This document shows, piece by piece, positions 33,178-43,523 of a DNA stretch of 64,000 nucleotides. Source of the stretch: Roridomyces roridus (lineage: Eukaryota; Basidiomycota; Agaricomycetes; Agaricales; Mycenaceae). The notes below the pieces were generated by a model, which searched no databases, was not told the DNA's origin, and saw only the letters and a list, made by a program, of their open reading frames with translations. The stretch lies in contig JARKIF010000096.1 in NCBI GenBank assembly GCA_029378245.1, positions 55,629-119,628 on the forward strand, in the 5' to 3' direction. The position numbers were made by a program, and so were the translations under genes. Positions within the stretch are counted from its first letter, which is position 1. The number at the start of each line of letters is the position of its first letter.

Positions 33178-34120
33178 ATGTTCACCGAATCCTACGTCTC
33201 AAATAGCCGCCCCGTGGATCTCTCTAATCGCCAGGCCGTCGCAGAGTACCATTCTCAGCTGGTAGCTGATCGACGTGCAGCGTTACTCGACGGGTTTACT
33301 GCAGACCTGCGTTTTGAGCTGGACATCGCAATCCCCCCTGTAACCCTCACTCCGCTGCTCGAAGCCCTCCGGAACTACCTTCGAATGTATCCGTCACGTT
33401 TCGTCTGGCAGAAGCCTTGCAATCTGGGGCTGGAAAGCACTCTCAGGTGTGGACGGCCATAGCGGAGCTTCCTGGTGGCACACCGACCACCGTTGTGTTC
33501 AAAATCCTTCAGCCGTCCATGGGCGAATATCCTGAAGAGGCGGACTCATACTGGGGGGATTACCAGTTTGCTGAACATCTCGCTGAGGAGGAGGCCTGGG
33601 CGTACGACCATCTTGCACATAAACAAGGGCTCCTCATTCCATATTTCTTGGGCATGCGTATCATCGTCGCACCTTCCGGCGAGTGCGCGTGGGTTTTGGT
33701 GCTCGAGTACATTTCTGGGCCAACATTACGGTCATATATTCAGTCGCCTGCCAGAACGTTGGCCAATACTTGCAATGTGGTACGCAGTTTTCCTGGTTCT
33801 AAATCTGTCTTACTTACAGCCATCTCAAGATCAAACTTTCCATCGAAACCTTGACCGAATTCATGGCGGACGGCTGGTGTAATTTTGACGCCGTTCCTCG
33901 AAATGTGATTGTCACGGGAACGCCAGAGGCGCGGAGCACAGTGCTCCTAAATCTGACTCACACCTGTCGATTACGACCTGAGGAGGATTTTCAACGCTGC
34001 GTAGTCAGACGCGAGCTCTATAACGAGATATATTATGCCTTGGAGGATCATGCCGGAGAATTGGAACGGTTCATGCAGAACATAGGTTCAGAACTCTGTT
34101 CTCTCCCCACCATACCCTAG
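33178..34120 (+). pseudogene. Kinase-fold family copy A, frameshifted
   Basis: This is the first of four related genes. It starts like its paralogues (MFTESYVSNSRPVDLSNRQAVAEYHSQLVADRRAALL). At about 33,337-33,345 it loses one base relative to copy D, so the exon runs into a stop at TAG near 33,462. The correct frame reopens as LQSGAGKHSQVWTAIAELPGG and continues through TTVVFKILQPSM. After an intron ending at 33,831 come IKLSIETLTEFMADGWCNFDAVPRNVIV. The residue equivalent to the metal-binding Asp (LID in the other copies) is Asn here (VLLNL). Two independent defects suggest a decayed copy. An upstream in-frame ATG at 33,130 exists but lacks counterparts in the others. Confidence 0.7.
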
Positions 34121-34214
34121 CTCTGGCATCTGTGGACGACGAACCTATCTTGTTTTCCCTTGATTCCTTGTGTGTACAAAAGATAGGGGTCCGCGTGCAA
34201 CCTTGATCTTCATC

Positions 34215-35184
34215 ATGGCCACAAGGACCGAGTACTTCGCCGACGAAACCGTCCCCCTGGATCTCTCTGATCCATGGGTTGTCAACAAGTACCATTCTCA
34301 GCTGGTGACCGATCGAAGAGCTGCGTTGCTCAACGGGTTTACTGCGAACCTGCGTTTTGACCTGGACGTTGTCATCCCCCCTTCTAACCCTCATCCCCGA
34401 TCTCGACATCCCCCAGCACTCCCTTCGAATGTGCCCATCACGTTTCGTCTCTCCGAACCCTTACAATCCGGTCTCGACGAGAACTCTCAGGTGTGGACGG
34501 CCGTAGCAGAGCTTCCTGGCGGTGCGCGGACCACCGTTGTATTCAAAATTATTCAGCCGTCCATGTGCGAATATCCGGAGGATCCGAGAGAATCCTGGGA
34601 TCTTTATGTGTTCCCTCAAAGTCGCGGCAAGGCGGAGACCTGGGCTTACGAACGTCTTGCACACAAGCAAGGGCACCTGATCCCATATTTTCTGGGAATG
34701 CATCCCATCACCGCACCTTGCGGCGAGCAGGCGTGGGTTTTGGTCCTCGAGTACATTCGTGGTCCATCACTTGTCTCATACTTGAAATCGGCCACTCCCA
34801 ACACCCAGGCTGATACTTGCAATGTTGTACGCAGCTCCCCGTGGCTCCAAACCCTGTGTTACTAATGCCCCTGTCAAGTTCAAATTGTGTATGCAAACCC
34901 TGACCGACTTCATGGACGACGGCTGGTGCAACTTCGACGTGGTTCCTCGAAATATCATCGTAGCGGGCACAGCGGGAGACCGGACCGTAGTGCTCATAGA
35001 TATGACCCCAACCGTCCGATTTGATTCCGCTTTCTCGCAGCTCGTCGGGGCCAAATACAAGCTGTATAGAGAGATGTGTGATGCCTTGGAGGATCCAACG
35101 GGGGTCGAACAGGCCATCGAGAACGTACGTTCAGAACTTGCCGCTGCCAGGGAGTTGGTCCTCCATCGTCTTTCCAAGACCTGA
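34215..35184 (+). CDS. Kinase-fold family copy B, intact
   Basis: Two exons (34215-34823, 34879-35184) give 304 residues. The N-lobe-like part has SQVWTAVAELPGG followed by TTVVFKIIQPSM, with Lys in the ATP-anchoring position. Then comes LVLEYIRGPSLVSYL, resembling the hinge. After the intron, FMDDGWCNFDVVPRNIIVAG resembles an aminoglycoside-phosphotransferase/protein-kinase catalytic loop with Asp and Asn at the right spacing. VVLIDMTPTVRF gives the second Asp (DFG-equivalent). The usual His before the catalytic Asp is replaced (CNFD). I recognise a kinase-like fold, not a named family. The start is the ATG matching MSLITEYF and MPVESYIP in its paralogues. Substrate and activity are unknown. 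Confidence 0.72.
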
Positions 35185-35407
35185 GCATCATCTAATGGTA
35201 CTTAGGCGCCTTGATAAAACTGTAGAAATCGGCAGAAAATGATTAGATTATATAAAGCCAGCGAAAGAAGGATGATCGGCGGGCCCGCGTCGTACAGCGC
35301 AGTGCAAAGCCCACAGAAACTAAAATGAGGGCGACGGTGCTGGCCTATAATTGATCTGCCATCAGGACTCCGTGATCAACATCACTTTGCTCTCTACTAA
35401 GTACATC

Positions 35408-36470
35408 ATGAGCCTCATAACTGAGTACTTCACCGAAAATCCCCGCGCCGTGAATCTCTCCGATCCATTGGCTGTCAAAAAGTACCACGCTCAGCTGGTG
35501 ACCGACAGGAGAGCTGCGTTGCTCAAAGGGTTTACCACGAACATGCGTTTTAATCTGGACGTCGTAGTCCCCCCGCCTAACCCCAAACCCGGCGCTCGAC
35601 ATCCCCCAGCCCTTCCTTCGAACGTGCCCATACCGTTTCGTCTCTCCGAGCCCTTGCAATCCGGTCTCGACGAGAACTCTCAGGTATGGACGGCCATGAC
35701 GGAGCTTCCCGGCGCGTCAACCACGGTCGTCTTCAAGATCCTTCAGCCGTCCATGTGCAGATATCCCGAACACCCGAGAGCATCCTGGGCTCTTCACGTG
35801 TTTCCTGAACATTTGGCCAAGGCGGAGGCCTGGGCGTACGGCCGTCTTGCAGATAAACAAGGGCTTCTCATTCCATATTTCTTGGGCCTGCGTACCATCA
35901 CGGCCCCTTCCGGCGAGCGAGCGTGGGTTTTGGTGCTCGAGTACATCCGTGGTACACCATTGCGCTCATACATGGAGTCGGCCACTCCTGACACGTCAGT
36001 GGATACTTGTAATGTGGTATGCAGTTTCCCTCCTCCAGTTACCGTCTTGCTAATGGCATATCAAGTTCAAACTGTCCATGGACACCCTGAGCGAATTCAT
36101 GGCTGACGGCTGGTGCAATTCCGACGCCGTTCCTCGCAATATCATTGTCACAGGCATGCCCGAGGACCGGAGGGTAGTGCTCATAGATCTCCATCAGACT
36201 GTTCGATTCGATCCCGCCGCGTATTCGCAATTCGTCCAGGCCAAATGCAGGCTCTATCACGGGATGTGCGACGCCTTGGAGGGTCATACAGGGGGTCATG
36301 CAGGAGAAATCGAAAAGGTCATCGAGAACATACGCTTAGAACTCGCTGCTCCGGAGCATGGCGGTACCGCCCTGCTGCATCACGAATCTCCATCTCCTGC
36401 CCCGCGTTGCCCACAGCACCGTCAATACCCGCACTCGCGGGTTGCTGCGTCAGGTCCAAACCGCCAGTGA
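35408..36470 (+). CDS. Kinase-fold family copy C with chimeric C-terminus
   Basis: Two exons (35408-36013, 36066-36470) give 354 codons including the stop window, or about 336 residues. Up to IENIRLELAAPE the protein aligns with copy B, with SQVWTAMTELPG, TTVVFKILQPSM, ADGWCNSDAVPRNIIVTG and VVLIDLHQTVRF. It then diverges completely. The last 38 or so residues (from about 36,356) are read from the antisense strand of a duplicated piece of the dual-specificity phosphatase gene. A downstream homologous end like copy B's HRLSKT is missing. The core appears catalytically similar to B and D. Whether the tail is tolerated is unknown. Confidence 0.7.
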
Positions 36471-36711
36471 ACGACTGTGTCTGGGAAAACGCTGGTGGAA
36501 GACTTTCGCGGATATGCCCACCACGCCGACCGCCCGCGGCAACACCATAGTTGGCATTGTGCCCGTGGCCTTGCCCATCGTCGCCATCAGCGGCAGAAGC
36601 CGGTTGCACGCCAATGCTCTTCCCACCGAGCTCCTCCTCCTCGAACGTCATTAGTTCGCTAACGAACCCAATGTTCGGGCTGATGCCCTTGCGGCGTTCA
36701 AGCACAAACTG
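36356..36711 (-). pseudogene. 356-bp duplicated fragment of the dual-specificity phosphatase gene
   Basis: This segment matches 39892-40247 over 356 bp without a length difference and with about seven mismatches by eye (roughly 98% identity). In the parental gene it encodes the C-terminal part of the phosphatase (from VLERRKGISPNIGF to DAAGRYRHA). The minus-strand frame is still open here, but no phosphatase catalytic exon precedes it. On the plus strand it supplies the C-terminal tail of copy C. No terminal inverted repeats or target-site duplication are evident. Confidence 0.85.
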
Positions 36712-37228
36712 CCTTGCCCATCGTCCCCATCAGGCAGAAGCCCATACATTAACTCCTTTTCCAACGCTGTAAGGGGGATGCCGCGAGCGGTCGATCTCGA
36801 CCGCCTCGTGCCCTCTATTCGCCGAAGTCTCACAACGTGGCGGCGCATCGCGGACCAATTGAAGCTCTTGCGCTCAGGGCAGGGACACGCGGCAATGTCG
36901 ACCACTTCTCATCTGTGCTTGGTACGAAGCAGGAACCTTGGATTGCGGTGGACTATCCTGATTACCGGTACTGTTACTGCGACGCGGCATGCACCGTGAA
37001 CAACGATGACTTTGAATGGGCCAAGACATGCATGGAGGCCGAGAATCACTCGAATGCTGTATCCCCTTACTAAGAGGGCTTCAAGAGAAGGATTCCTTTT
37101 CGCCCTCCAGGAAGGGCCTGCTACGCGAAGCCACGACCTCGCGACTCGTTTTGCGAAAGCTGGCTCCTGCGTCTGGTCGGTTATAATCTTCGTGTGCAGC
37201 AAACGGTTCGTCGACACCTCCCGCAACT
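36712..37228. other. Intergenic with a second, shorter echo of the phosphatase repeat
   Basis: Just after the 356-bp duplication, bases about 36,713-36,744 (CTTGCCCATCGTC-CCATCAG-GCAGAAGCC) resemble an internal part of the same duplication at about 36,573-36,603. This suggests a further small rearrangement. The remainder has no recognisable gene and leads into the promoter of the orphan gene at 37,229. Confidence 0.45.
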
Positions 37229-38409
37229 ATGAGCGCCCCAGAAACCCCCGCTATCGAGTACTCGCGTTACCTGCGCATGGACATTCCTCACAGGATACAG
37301 TCCGGCGGGTCTACGTTTAATTTAACACACGAAACCACGGCCGAGACCCGGAGGCTCTACGACTCCTTGATCACCACACTAACGAGGCGCGACTTCGTGA
37401 CGCCTCTCTGCGGTTCTATTGATGCTGCGATTGCTGGGAATGTCATCATCCCCGAAGACGAATACAACCCCGACCTGCAAAACGAGCAATGTGTGGCGTA
37501 AGACGGTCTTGGCGACATTGTACTCCAAGGGTGCCTGATGACATTATCCGCCAGGGAGTCTGTGCTGGCCAACGTCCTCAAACAAGTTCGCAAGGCGCTT
37601 GAAACTTGCTCTCCCGAACTCTTCACCACGCTGGCAAACATCTCACGGGGCAAATACCGTGTCAGCATTAGGTGTCAACAGAGCCCGGTGAACGGTACTC
37701 TCATCTCTCTACACTGTCCTTGTTGTCGTATTCTGACGAGCACTCAGATTCCACCCGCTGCGATCACCATTTTATTCTCGAATATGATCACCCAGAGAGT
37801 GAGACTCCTCGAGTTCCCCCCTACCACCATGTCGAGGAATTTCTCAATGCCATTTACCGGCGAGTCCGCTGGAACCAAGAAAATCCAGCTGGCAATACAG
37901 CGGAGGCCCCGCCGTATCCGGCGTTGGCTCTAGTCATCTTAGAAGAAAAAGTGCGGCGTCCCTGGTTCAGTTTCATTCACAAGGGCTCACATCGAGTCGG
38001 CTGCATAGAAGCCCATGACGGTAGATCCGTCTGCATTTCACTCGGACTTTTCAAACGAGGACAAGGTAGGCGAAAGAAATGTCCGACGGTTTGTTCCGCA
38101 AGTGGCGCGGTGTGTTTACTCAAACTCTATTTCCGCTTCCACCCCTCATCGAGTTACAGCTACAGCGTTGCCGCAAAATGTAATCTCGTCATATTGACGG
38201 ATTACCTGCATACCGTATTGTTGGACCTCCACGTCACGGCCAGTGCTATTGACGCCATTATCTGCGAACATGCGGATCATACCGTCGTCCGCGAAGATGC
38301 GTTGGCTGCACGCTATAAAATCTTTGCGGCGGTGCTGCTTCGTTTGCACGCAGCAGGCCTCTTGGATGAGGAATTTTCCCCAGTCGTTGTCGCGGTGGAT
38401 AGGGCTTGA
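37229..38409 (+). CDS. Orphan protein between kinase-fold copies C and D
   Basis: I do not recognise this gene. A plausible model starts at 37229 (MSAPETPAIEYSRYLRMDIP) and joins exon 1 (37229-37497) to an exon from 37555 (AESVLANVLKQVRKALETC). Another intron removes about 90 bp before CDHHFILEYDHPESETPR. Then come EKVRRPWFSFIHKGSHRVGC, a further intron after LGLFKRGQ, and an end in DALAARYKIFAAVLLRLHAAGLLDEEFSP. No signal peptide, membrane span or known domain is apparent. The similarity of its position, between two members of a tandem family, suggests it arrived by insertion or was trapped by duplication. Splice borders are tentative. Confidence 0.5.
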
Positions 38410-38578
38410 TATAATTTATGTATGTATGACAAAATAACCTCTGACTCGTTTGCTTGGATGCAACGTTGAACATTTGCGAGACGACTCAGATGAGCGGCTT
38501 GATTTGTAAGGACTCCGAGGAGTGATCCGTGACCCGACTCGTGACTCCGACTCTCCGTGCCACTTTCATCAACCAACC

Positions 38579-39534
38579 ATGCCCGTCGAGTCCTACATCC
38601 CAAATAGCCACCCCGTCGATCTCTCTAATCGCCAGGCCGTCGCAGAGTACCATTCTCAGCTGGTGGCCGATCGACGTGCAGCGCTACTCAGCGGGTTTAC
38701 TGCAGACCTGCGTTTTGAGTTGGACATCGCAAAACCCCCTCGTAATCCCGGCGCTCGACATCCCCCAGCACTTCCTTCGAACGCGCTCATCACGTTTCGT
38801 CTCGCTGAAGCTCTGCAATCCGGGCCTGGAAAACACTCTCAGGTGTGGACAGCCATAGCGGAGCTTCCTGGTGGCACACCGACCACCGTCGTGTTCAAAA
38901 TCCTTCAGCCGTCCATGTGCGAATATCCTGAAGAGACGGATCCTTATTACTGGGCGGATTATGAGTTCCCTGGACATCTCGCTGAGGGGGAGGCATGGGC
39001 GTACGACCATCTTGCACAGAAACAAGGCCTCCTCATTCCGTATTTCTTGGGCATGCGTACCATCATCGCACCCTCCGGCGAGCGAGCGTGGGTTCTGATG
39101 CTCGAGTACATCGCCGGTGGCATGTCTTTGCGCTCATACATTCAGTCGCCCGGTAGAACGTTGGCCGATACTTGCAATGTGGTAGGCAGTTTCCTCAGCT
39201 TTACATGCTTCCTACTTATAGCCGCGTCCAGATTCGACTTTCTATCGAAACCTTGACTGAATTCATGGCGGACGGCTGGTGTAACCTCGACGCCGTTCCT
39301 CGAAATGTCATTGTCACGGGAACGCCAGAGGCGCGTAGAATATTGCTCATAGATCTGACTTACACTGTTCGATTACGAGCCGAGGAGGAGGAACATCAGC
39401 GCGTCGCCGCGAGACGCAAGCTTTTTAATGACATATATTATGCCTTGGAGGATCATACGGGAGAACTGGAACAGTTCATGCAGACCATAGGTTCACAAGT
39501 CCGTTCTCGCCGCCCCGCGCCTCCGAGACTGTAG
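38579..39534 (+). CDS. Kinase-fold family copy D, intact
   Basis: Two exons (38579-39178, 39232-39534) give 300 residues. This copy is closest to copy A (same VDLSNRQAVAEYHSQLVADRRAALL and LTEFMADGWCN-DAVPRNVIVTGTPEAR segments). It keeps an unbroken frame through the region where A is shifted. Kinase-like features: GKHSQVWTAIAELPGG, TTVVFKILQPSM, the hinge-like LMLEYIAGG, the catalytic-loop-like CNLDAVPRN, and ILLIDL for the second Asp. The terminal helices (RRKLFNDIYYALEDHTGELEQFMQ) parallel B and C. The copies have a conserved intron position after DTCN, so they arose by DNA duplication rather than retroposition. Confidence 0.72.
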
Positions 39535-39806
39535 CTTCATGTGTCTTGCCCAAGATTCAGTTAGTTGTGTATGTATGTAGTGGGCAGAAAGAAAACCGAT
39601 GAATATATCATATCATACCCAGCAAAAGAAGGATAAATGACGGGCCCGCGGCTGCGAGCGAAGGGGGATATGTACAGGAATGCGGCACAAGCCTTCCGAT
39701 ACCGCTGTCTGGCGGTAGAAGCCCATCCGCGGCGCGGCGCGCCAACCCAGCACCACGGCACACACATGGCCGCAAGCACACAAATGCACCACCACACTCG
39801 CCTACG

Positions 39807-42091
39807 TCACGAATACGCCGAACTCTCAAGCCCGGCTTTGCTCACGCGACGCATCGGTTGCAGCGTGGTCTCGTCCACCGGTGCACGCCGCGCATGACGG
39901 TACCGCCCTGCTGCATCACGAATCTCCATCTCCTGCCCCGCGTTGCCCACAGCACCGTCAATACCGGCACTGGCGGGTTGCTGCGTCAGGTCCAAACCGC
40001 CAGTGAACGACTGTGTCTGGGAAAACGCTGGTGGAAGACTTTCGCGGATATGCCCACCACGCCGACCGCCCGCGGCAGCACCATAGTTGGCATTGTGCCC
40101 GTGGCCTTGCCCATCGTCGCCATCAGCGGCAGAAGCCGGTTGCACGCCAATGCTCTTCCCACCCAGCTCCTCCTCCTCGAATGTCATTAGTTCGCTAACG
40201 AACCCAATGTTCGGGCTGATGCCCTTGCGGCGTTCAAGCACGAACTGATACGCGCGCGAGAGCGTCCAGTGGTTCGCATGGATGAGGTAGGCCATCACAG
40301 CAGTGACAGAGCGGCTCTTTCCCGCTTTGCAGTGCACATATGTCGCCGCAGAATGCAGCCGTGCGTCGTCTATTAAAGAGATGAGCATCCGCGTCACAAA
40401 CAAAGCAAAATCGACTGACCGAGAATCTCGCAGACCTCGTGCACGCCTCGAGCAATATTTTCCTCCTCAACCGTATCCCGCATCGGAATTTTGTGATACT
40501 TGAATATTGTACGCAAATTGAGGCCATGGTCGTCGTCACATTCGGCAGCGATATTGAGGATGCGTCGCACACCGAGCGTCTGCAGCGCCGCGACATGTTC
40601 TGGCGTCGTAAGCTCGGGACCAAGGAAGAGGAAATTGGGTAGGATTGTGCTGATGGTGAACTCGGGGAACGGCTCTTCCGTCGTCGGAGGATCGTCGGGA
40701 CGCGCGGTGGGAGGCGGGTCACCGAAGCCACGAGCAAAGCTGAAACCGTTGGCACCGACGCGGGGCGTGTGGGGAGGGGTGAAATACGCCGTCGGAAACT
40801 CGTCCGTGCTGGAGAGCGGGGAAGATAGTGTCCAGGGCGTCGATGGAGAAGAGCCTGCGTGTGAAGGCGATGGCGGCGCCAGAGCAATTGTGTTTGCCTT
40901 GAGGGGCATGGTCCGCACCTGGAGCTTCAGGCGTTCGGCGGACTTGGTGTCGAGCTTGCGCAGGTTGGGAGCTGAGGGGCGGCGCATGGGAGGAGGGGGT
41001 CGTCGGAAGCCTACTTGTGAGGGCGGGGGAGATGGTGTGGCATCCACGATGTTAATTGGGTTAGCGGAAGAGGACGAGGAAATGACGGAGGACATGACGG
41101 GCAGAGGCGACCGTGGCGGCTGCGCATTGAGGTTAACCGCTAGGTTCGGGGCGGCGGATGTTAGATCGAACGAGGAGCGGCTGTCAATCTCGGGCAGCAC
41201 TTTCGATTGTGAAGCAGCGTGGGTGTCGAGTTGGAATAGCCCTGTACCATGCTGTTGTTCATAGTCACCACCGGTAAGGATGAGAGTTTCGAGGTCGGGA
41301 TGATGCCCCGCCGACGAAATTCCACCCTTCAAATAATCGACACTGCCATAAGTGAGCAGTGGCACCATGACGGGCAGCAAGGAAAGGTCTTCCTCCTCTG
41401 CGTAGATGATGATGTCTCCATCCCATGGCCCTCCCGGGTTCAGCAGTGTATCCCAATCCCGCTTGCCCTGCTCCGTGGTGACATACTGCCGCAGGGCGTC
41501 AAGGGACTGGAATGGCGTCTTTTTAGAACGCTTCATGATGAGGGAGGGAATGGCGATGTTTATGCTATGGCGGATGTGGAAGGCGACATGAGCTGCCGGC
41601 GGACGAGTATCGATCAAGAGTGGTCGTCGGGGTGCGCATAGTCGGTCGTAGAGCGTGCCGGGCTCAATGGGCTGGGACTTGCGAGGTGTGGAAGGGGCTG
41701 GTGGAGTCGTCCCAATGAATCGCGCGCTCAGCGGTGCTTCACCGGCTGGGGTGAAATACGAGGATATGCTCGAGGCGGGACTGCTGCTGGAAGGCTCCCA
41801 AGGAGAAGTATCTCCGAGCTTGACCTTCAACGAGCCGGATGAACGTATTGGCCGTAGTCGCAGGTTCTGCTGGACGTTCTGTCTCAGCTGTTCGAGGCGC
41901 GCCAGAGACCTGGCAATGTCCGTCTCGTCGTCGGAGAGGGGATCAGGTGAACTGAGGTCCCCCGCAAGGTCGAGGCCCTCGTCGTCCTCGAGTTCGAGAG
42001 GTTGCGGAGATTCGAGCTCGAGGTCAACATTGGCTGGCCTGGCAGGAGCCTGAAGAGTGAGATTTGGCGGTCGACCTCTTCGAGCAGCCAT
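39807..42091 (-). CDS. Dual-specificity protein phosphatase with N-terminal rhodanese-like domain
   Basis: This is probably a MAP-kinase phosphatase. Exon 1 (from the ATG at 42091 to about 40,430) codes for an acidic N-terminus and a rhodanese/CDC25-like domain (PLLIDTRPPAAHVAFHIRHSINIAIPS). A long Ser/Pro-rich linker follows. The phosphatase domain begins TISTILPNFLFLGPELTT and continues RRILNIAAECDDDHG and YHKIPMRDTVEEENI. After an intron, exon 2 supplies DDARLHSAATYVHCKAGKSRSVTAVMAYLI with the HCxxxxxR active site, then FVLERRKGISPNIGF. The tail is Gly/Asn-rich. Domain order matches MAP-kinase phosphatases (docking rhodanese fold, then catalytic). A 356-bp piece of its 3' end has been copied to 36356-36711. 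Confidence 0.9.
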
Positions 42092-42243
42092 ACCAAGATC
42101 GTACAAATAAAAGTCAATCCAATTTACTATTTGATTTCGCTACTACATGCTGCAACTTCAAGGTATCTCCTGCATTTTCGCCTGCCGTGCTTTCCTTCGC
42201 GAGTAGATATATGCCGGTCGCGCTAGTTTCAAATAAGCAGAGT

Positions 42244-43327
42244 TCAAAGACGAGGTATGGCAAGTTCACCTGCTATCATCAAACGCCGAATGTAAAAGAA
42301 AGAAAGCACCGTGACGACGGCCGTAACTGCGATGACGCCCTTCTGGACGTGGCTGCTCTTCTTGCTGTCTAAACTCGAGTGAGCATATGATTCTGGGAAG
42401 AGGGCTGCACATACCGCTTTCTAGCGCCACGCCAACATATACAATCGCCAGTTGCTTCGGTAACGAGACTACTGCAGCGACGAGGAAGATCCAGAACGGC
42501 ATGCCACAGGTGGAGAAAATTGCGGTGGTTAGATGGGGCGGTATTGAGGAGTAGCGGATTATGATGGCTATACGCAGCCCGCCTTCACGGACCACGCGAG
42601 CCAGCGTCCCGTATTGCAGGTTTGAGAGCTCCATCTTTTGGCCCCTAGCGCGACAGCAGGATTTGAAGATAAAATAGGTCCCAATCTCGCCCAGAATCGT
42701 GCCGGCTGCAAGGGTTTAGAAGGAGGCAAGTTTAGAGGCAGAAAATAAATACCAGCGGCGATACCAAACCCGGGTCCTAAAAATTCTGTGTGAGTCGGGA
42801 GGTATGAACACGGAAGGGAATTACCTAGGCCCCAGACCAAGCCGACCAGCAAGTAGACGATTTCTTGCCCAAAAAGTGGTGGAATGGAGAGGACGATGAG
42901 GACGGCAATGGGAATAAGCCATCCGGCGCGTAAGCTACACATATTGTTGAGCAGGCAAAAAGGGGAGCCACACAATGCACCAACCCATGAAGCCAATTCG
43001 AGACGGGTTTGAGCGCGTTGATGATTTTGTCGTGAAAAGCCTCGATGAGGATTATAACTGCCACGACAACGACCAGAACGAGAACGATTTCTGGGAAACG
43101 TTGAACAGTGTGAACCACAGTGGCTTGGAGAGCTCACTCAGCCACTCCTTCCGTGATTTAGCGGAGAACCACTCTTTGACGGTGTTCTTTCGCGAGAGAA
43201 TTTCTTGTTCGCTGGGCGTTGGACTCGGTGTTCTTGAAATCTCGGGTTTGGGAGCAGTTTCATCGCTGGAGGCATAGACTGGCATGGAATAATACGTGGG
43301 CTTTGGTGCTGCGAGGTGGGTAGACAT
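42244..43327 (-). CDS. Tvp38/TMEM64-family (VTT domain) membrane protein
   Basis: This Golgi or endosomal polytopic membrane protein belongs to the SNARE-associated (VTT/DedA-like) family; yeast Tvp38 is the best-known fungal member. From the ATG at 43327 a cytosolic N-terminus (ISRTPSPTPSEQEILSRK) precedes TM segments EIVLVLVVVVAVIILIEAF and WLIPIAVLIVLSIPPLFGQEIVYLLVGLVWGLG. The family signature GPGFGIAAG then GEIGTYFIFK follows. The conserved RYSSIPPHLTTAIFSTCGMPFWIFLVAAVVSLPKQLAIVYVG comes after, with Arg and double Pro in the re-entrant region. The final exon encodes a last helix (GVIAVTAVVTVLSFFYI). The stop is at 42244. Four or five introns. Confidence 0.85.
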
Positions 43328-43523
43328 GGTGGAGGAGAGCAGGTCAATTTAGGTCGATGATGTCAGAGGGGGCGCATTTTTCTTTCGAGTCTGAGGCTTC
43401 TCCACACCGGGAAGATGGTCACTTGGAGCGCGGGTCGGTTCTATTTAAAGACAAATGAGACATGGATGCGTCGTGGAAGATGAAGGCAAGACAAAGGCAA
43501 GATCAGAGATGCAATGCTGAGTA

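Noticed and set aside
34810..34880. Premature stop in kinase-fold copy B
   Set aside because: The stop lies inside a 55-bp GT-AG intron whose position is shared by all four copies.
36300..40250. Transposable element as the cause of the 356-bp duplication
   Set aside because: No terminal repeats, target-site duplications, or transposase or reverse-transcriptase coding sequence seen. The copy is an arbitrary piece of a gene.
40500..41264. 254-codon plus-strand open frame
   Set aside because: It is antisense to the Ser/Pro-rich linker of the dual-specificity phosphatase. Its composition is explained by the GC-rich codons of the real gene.
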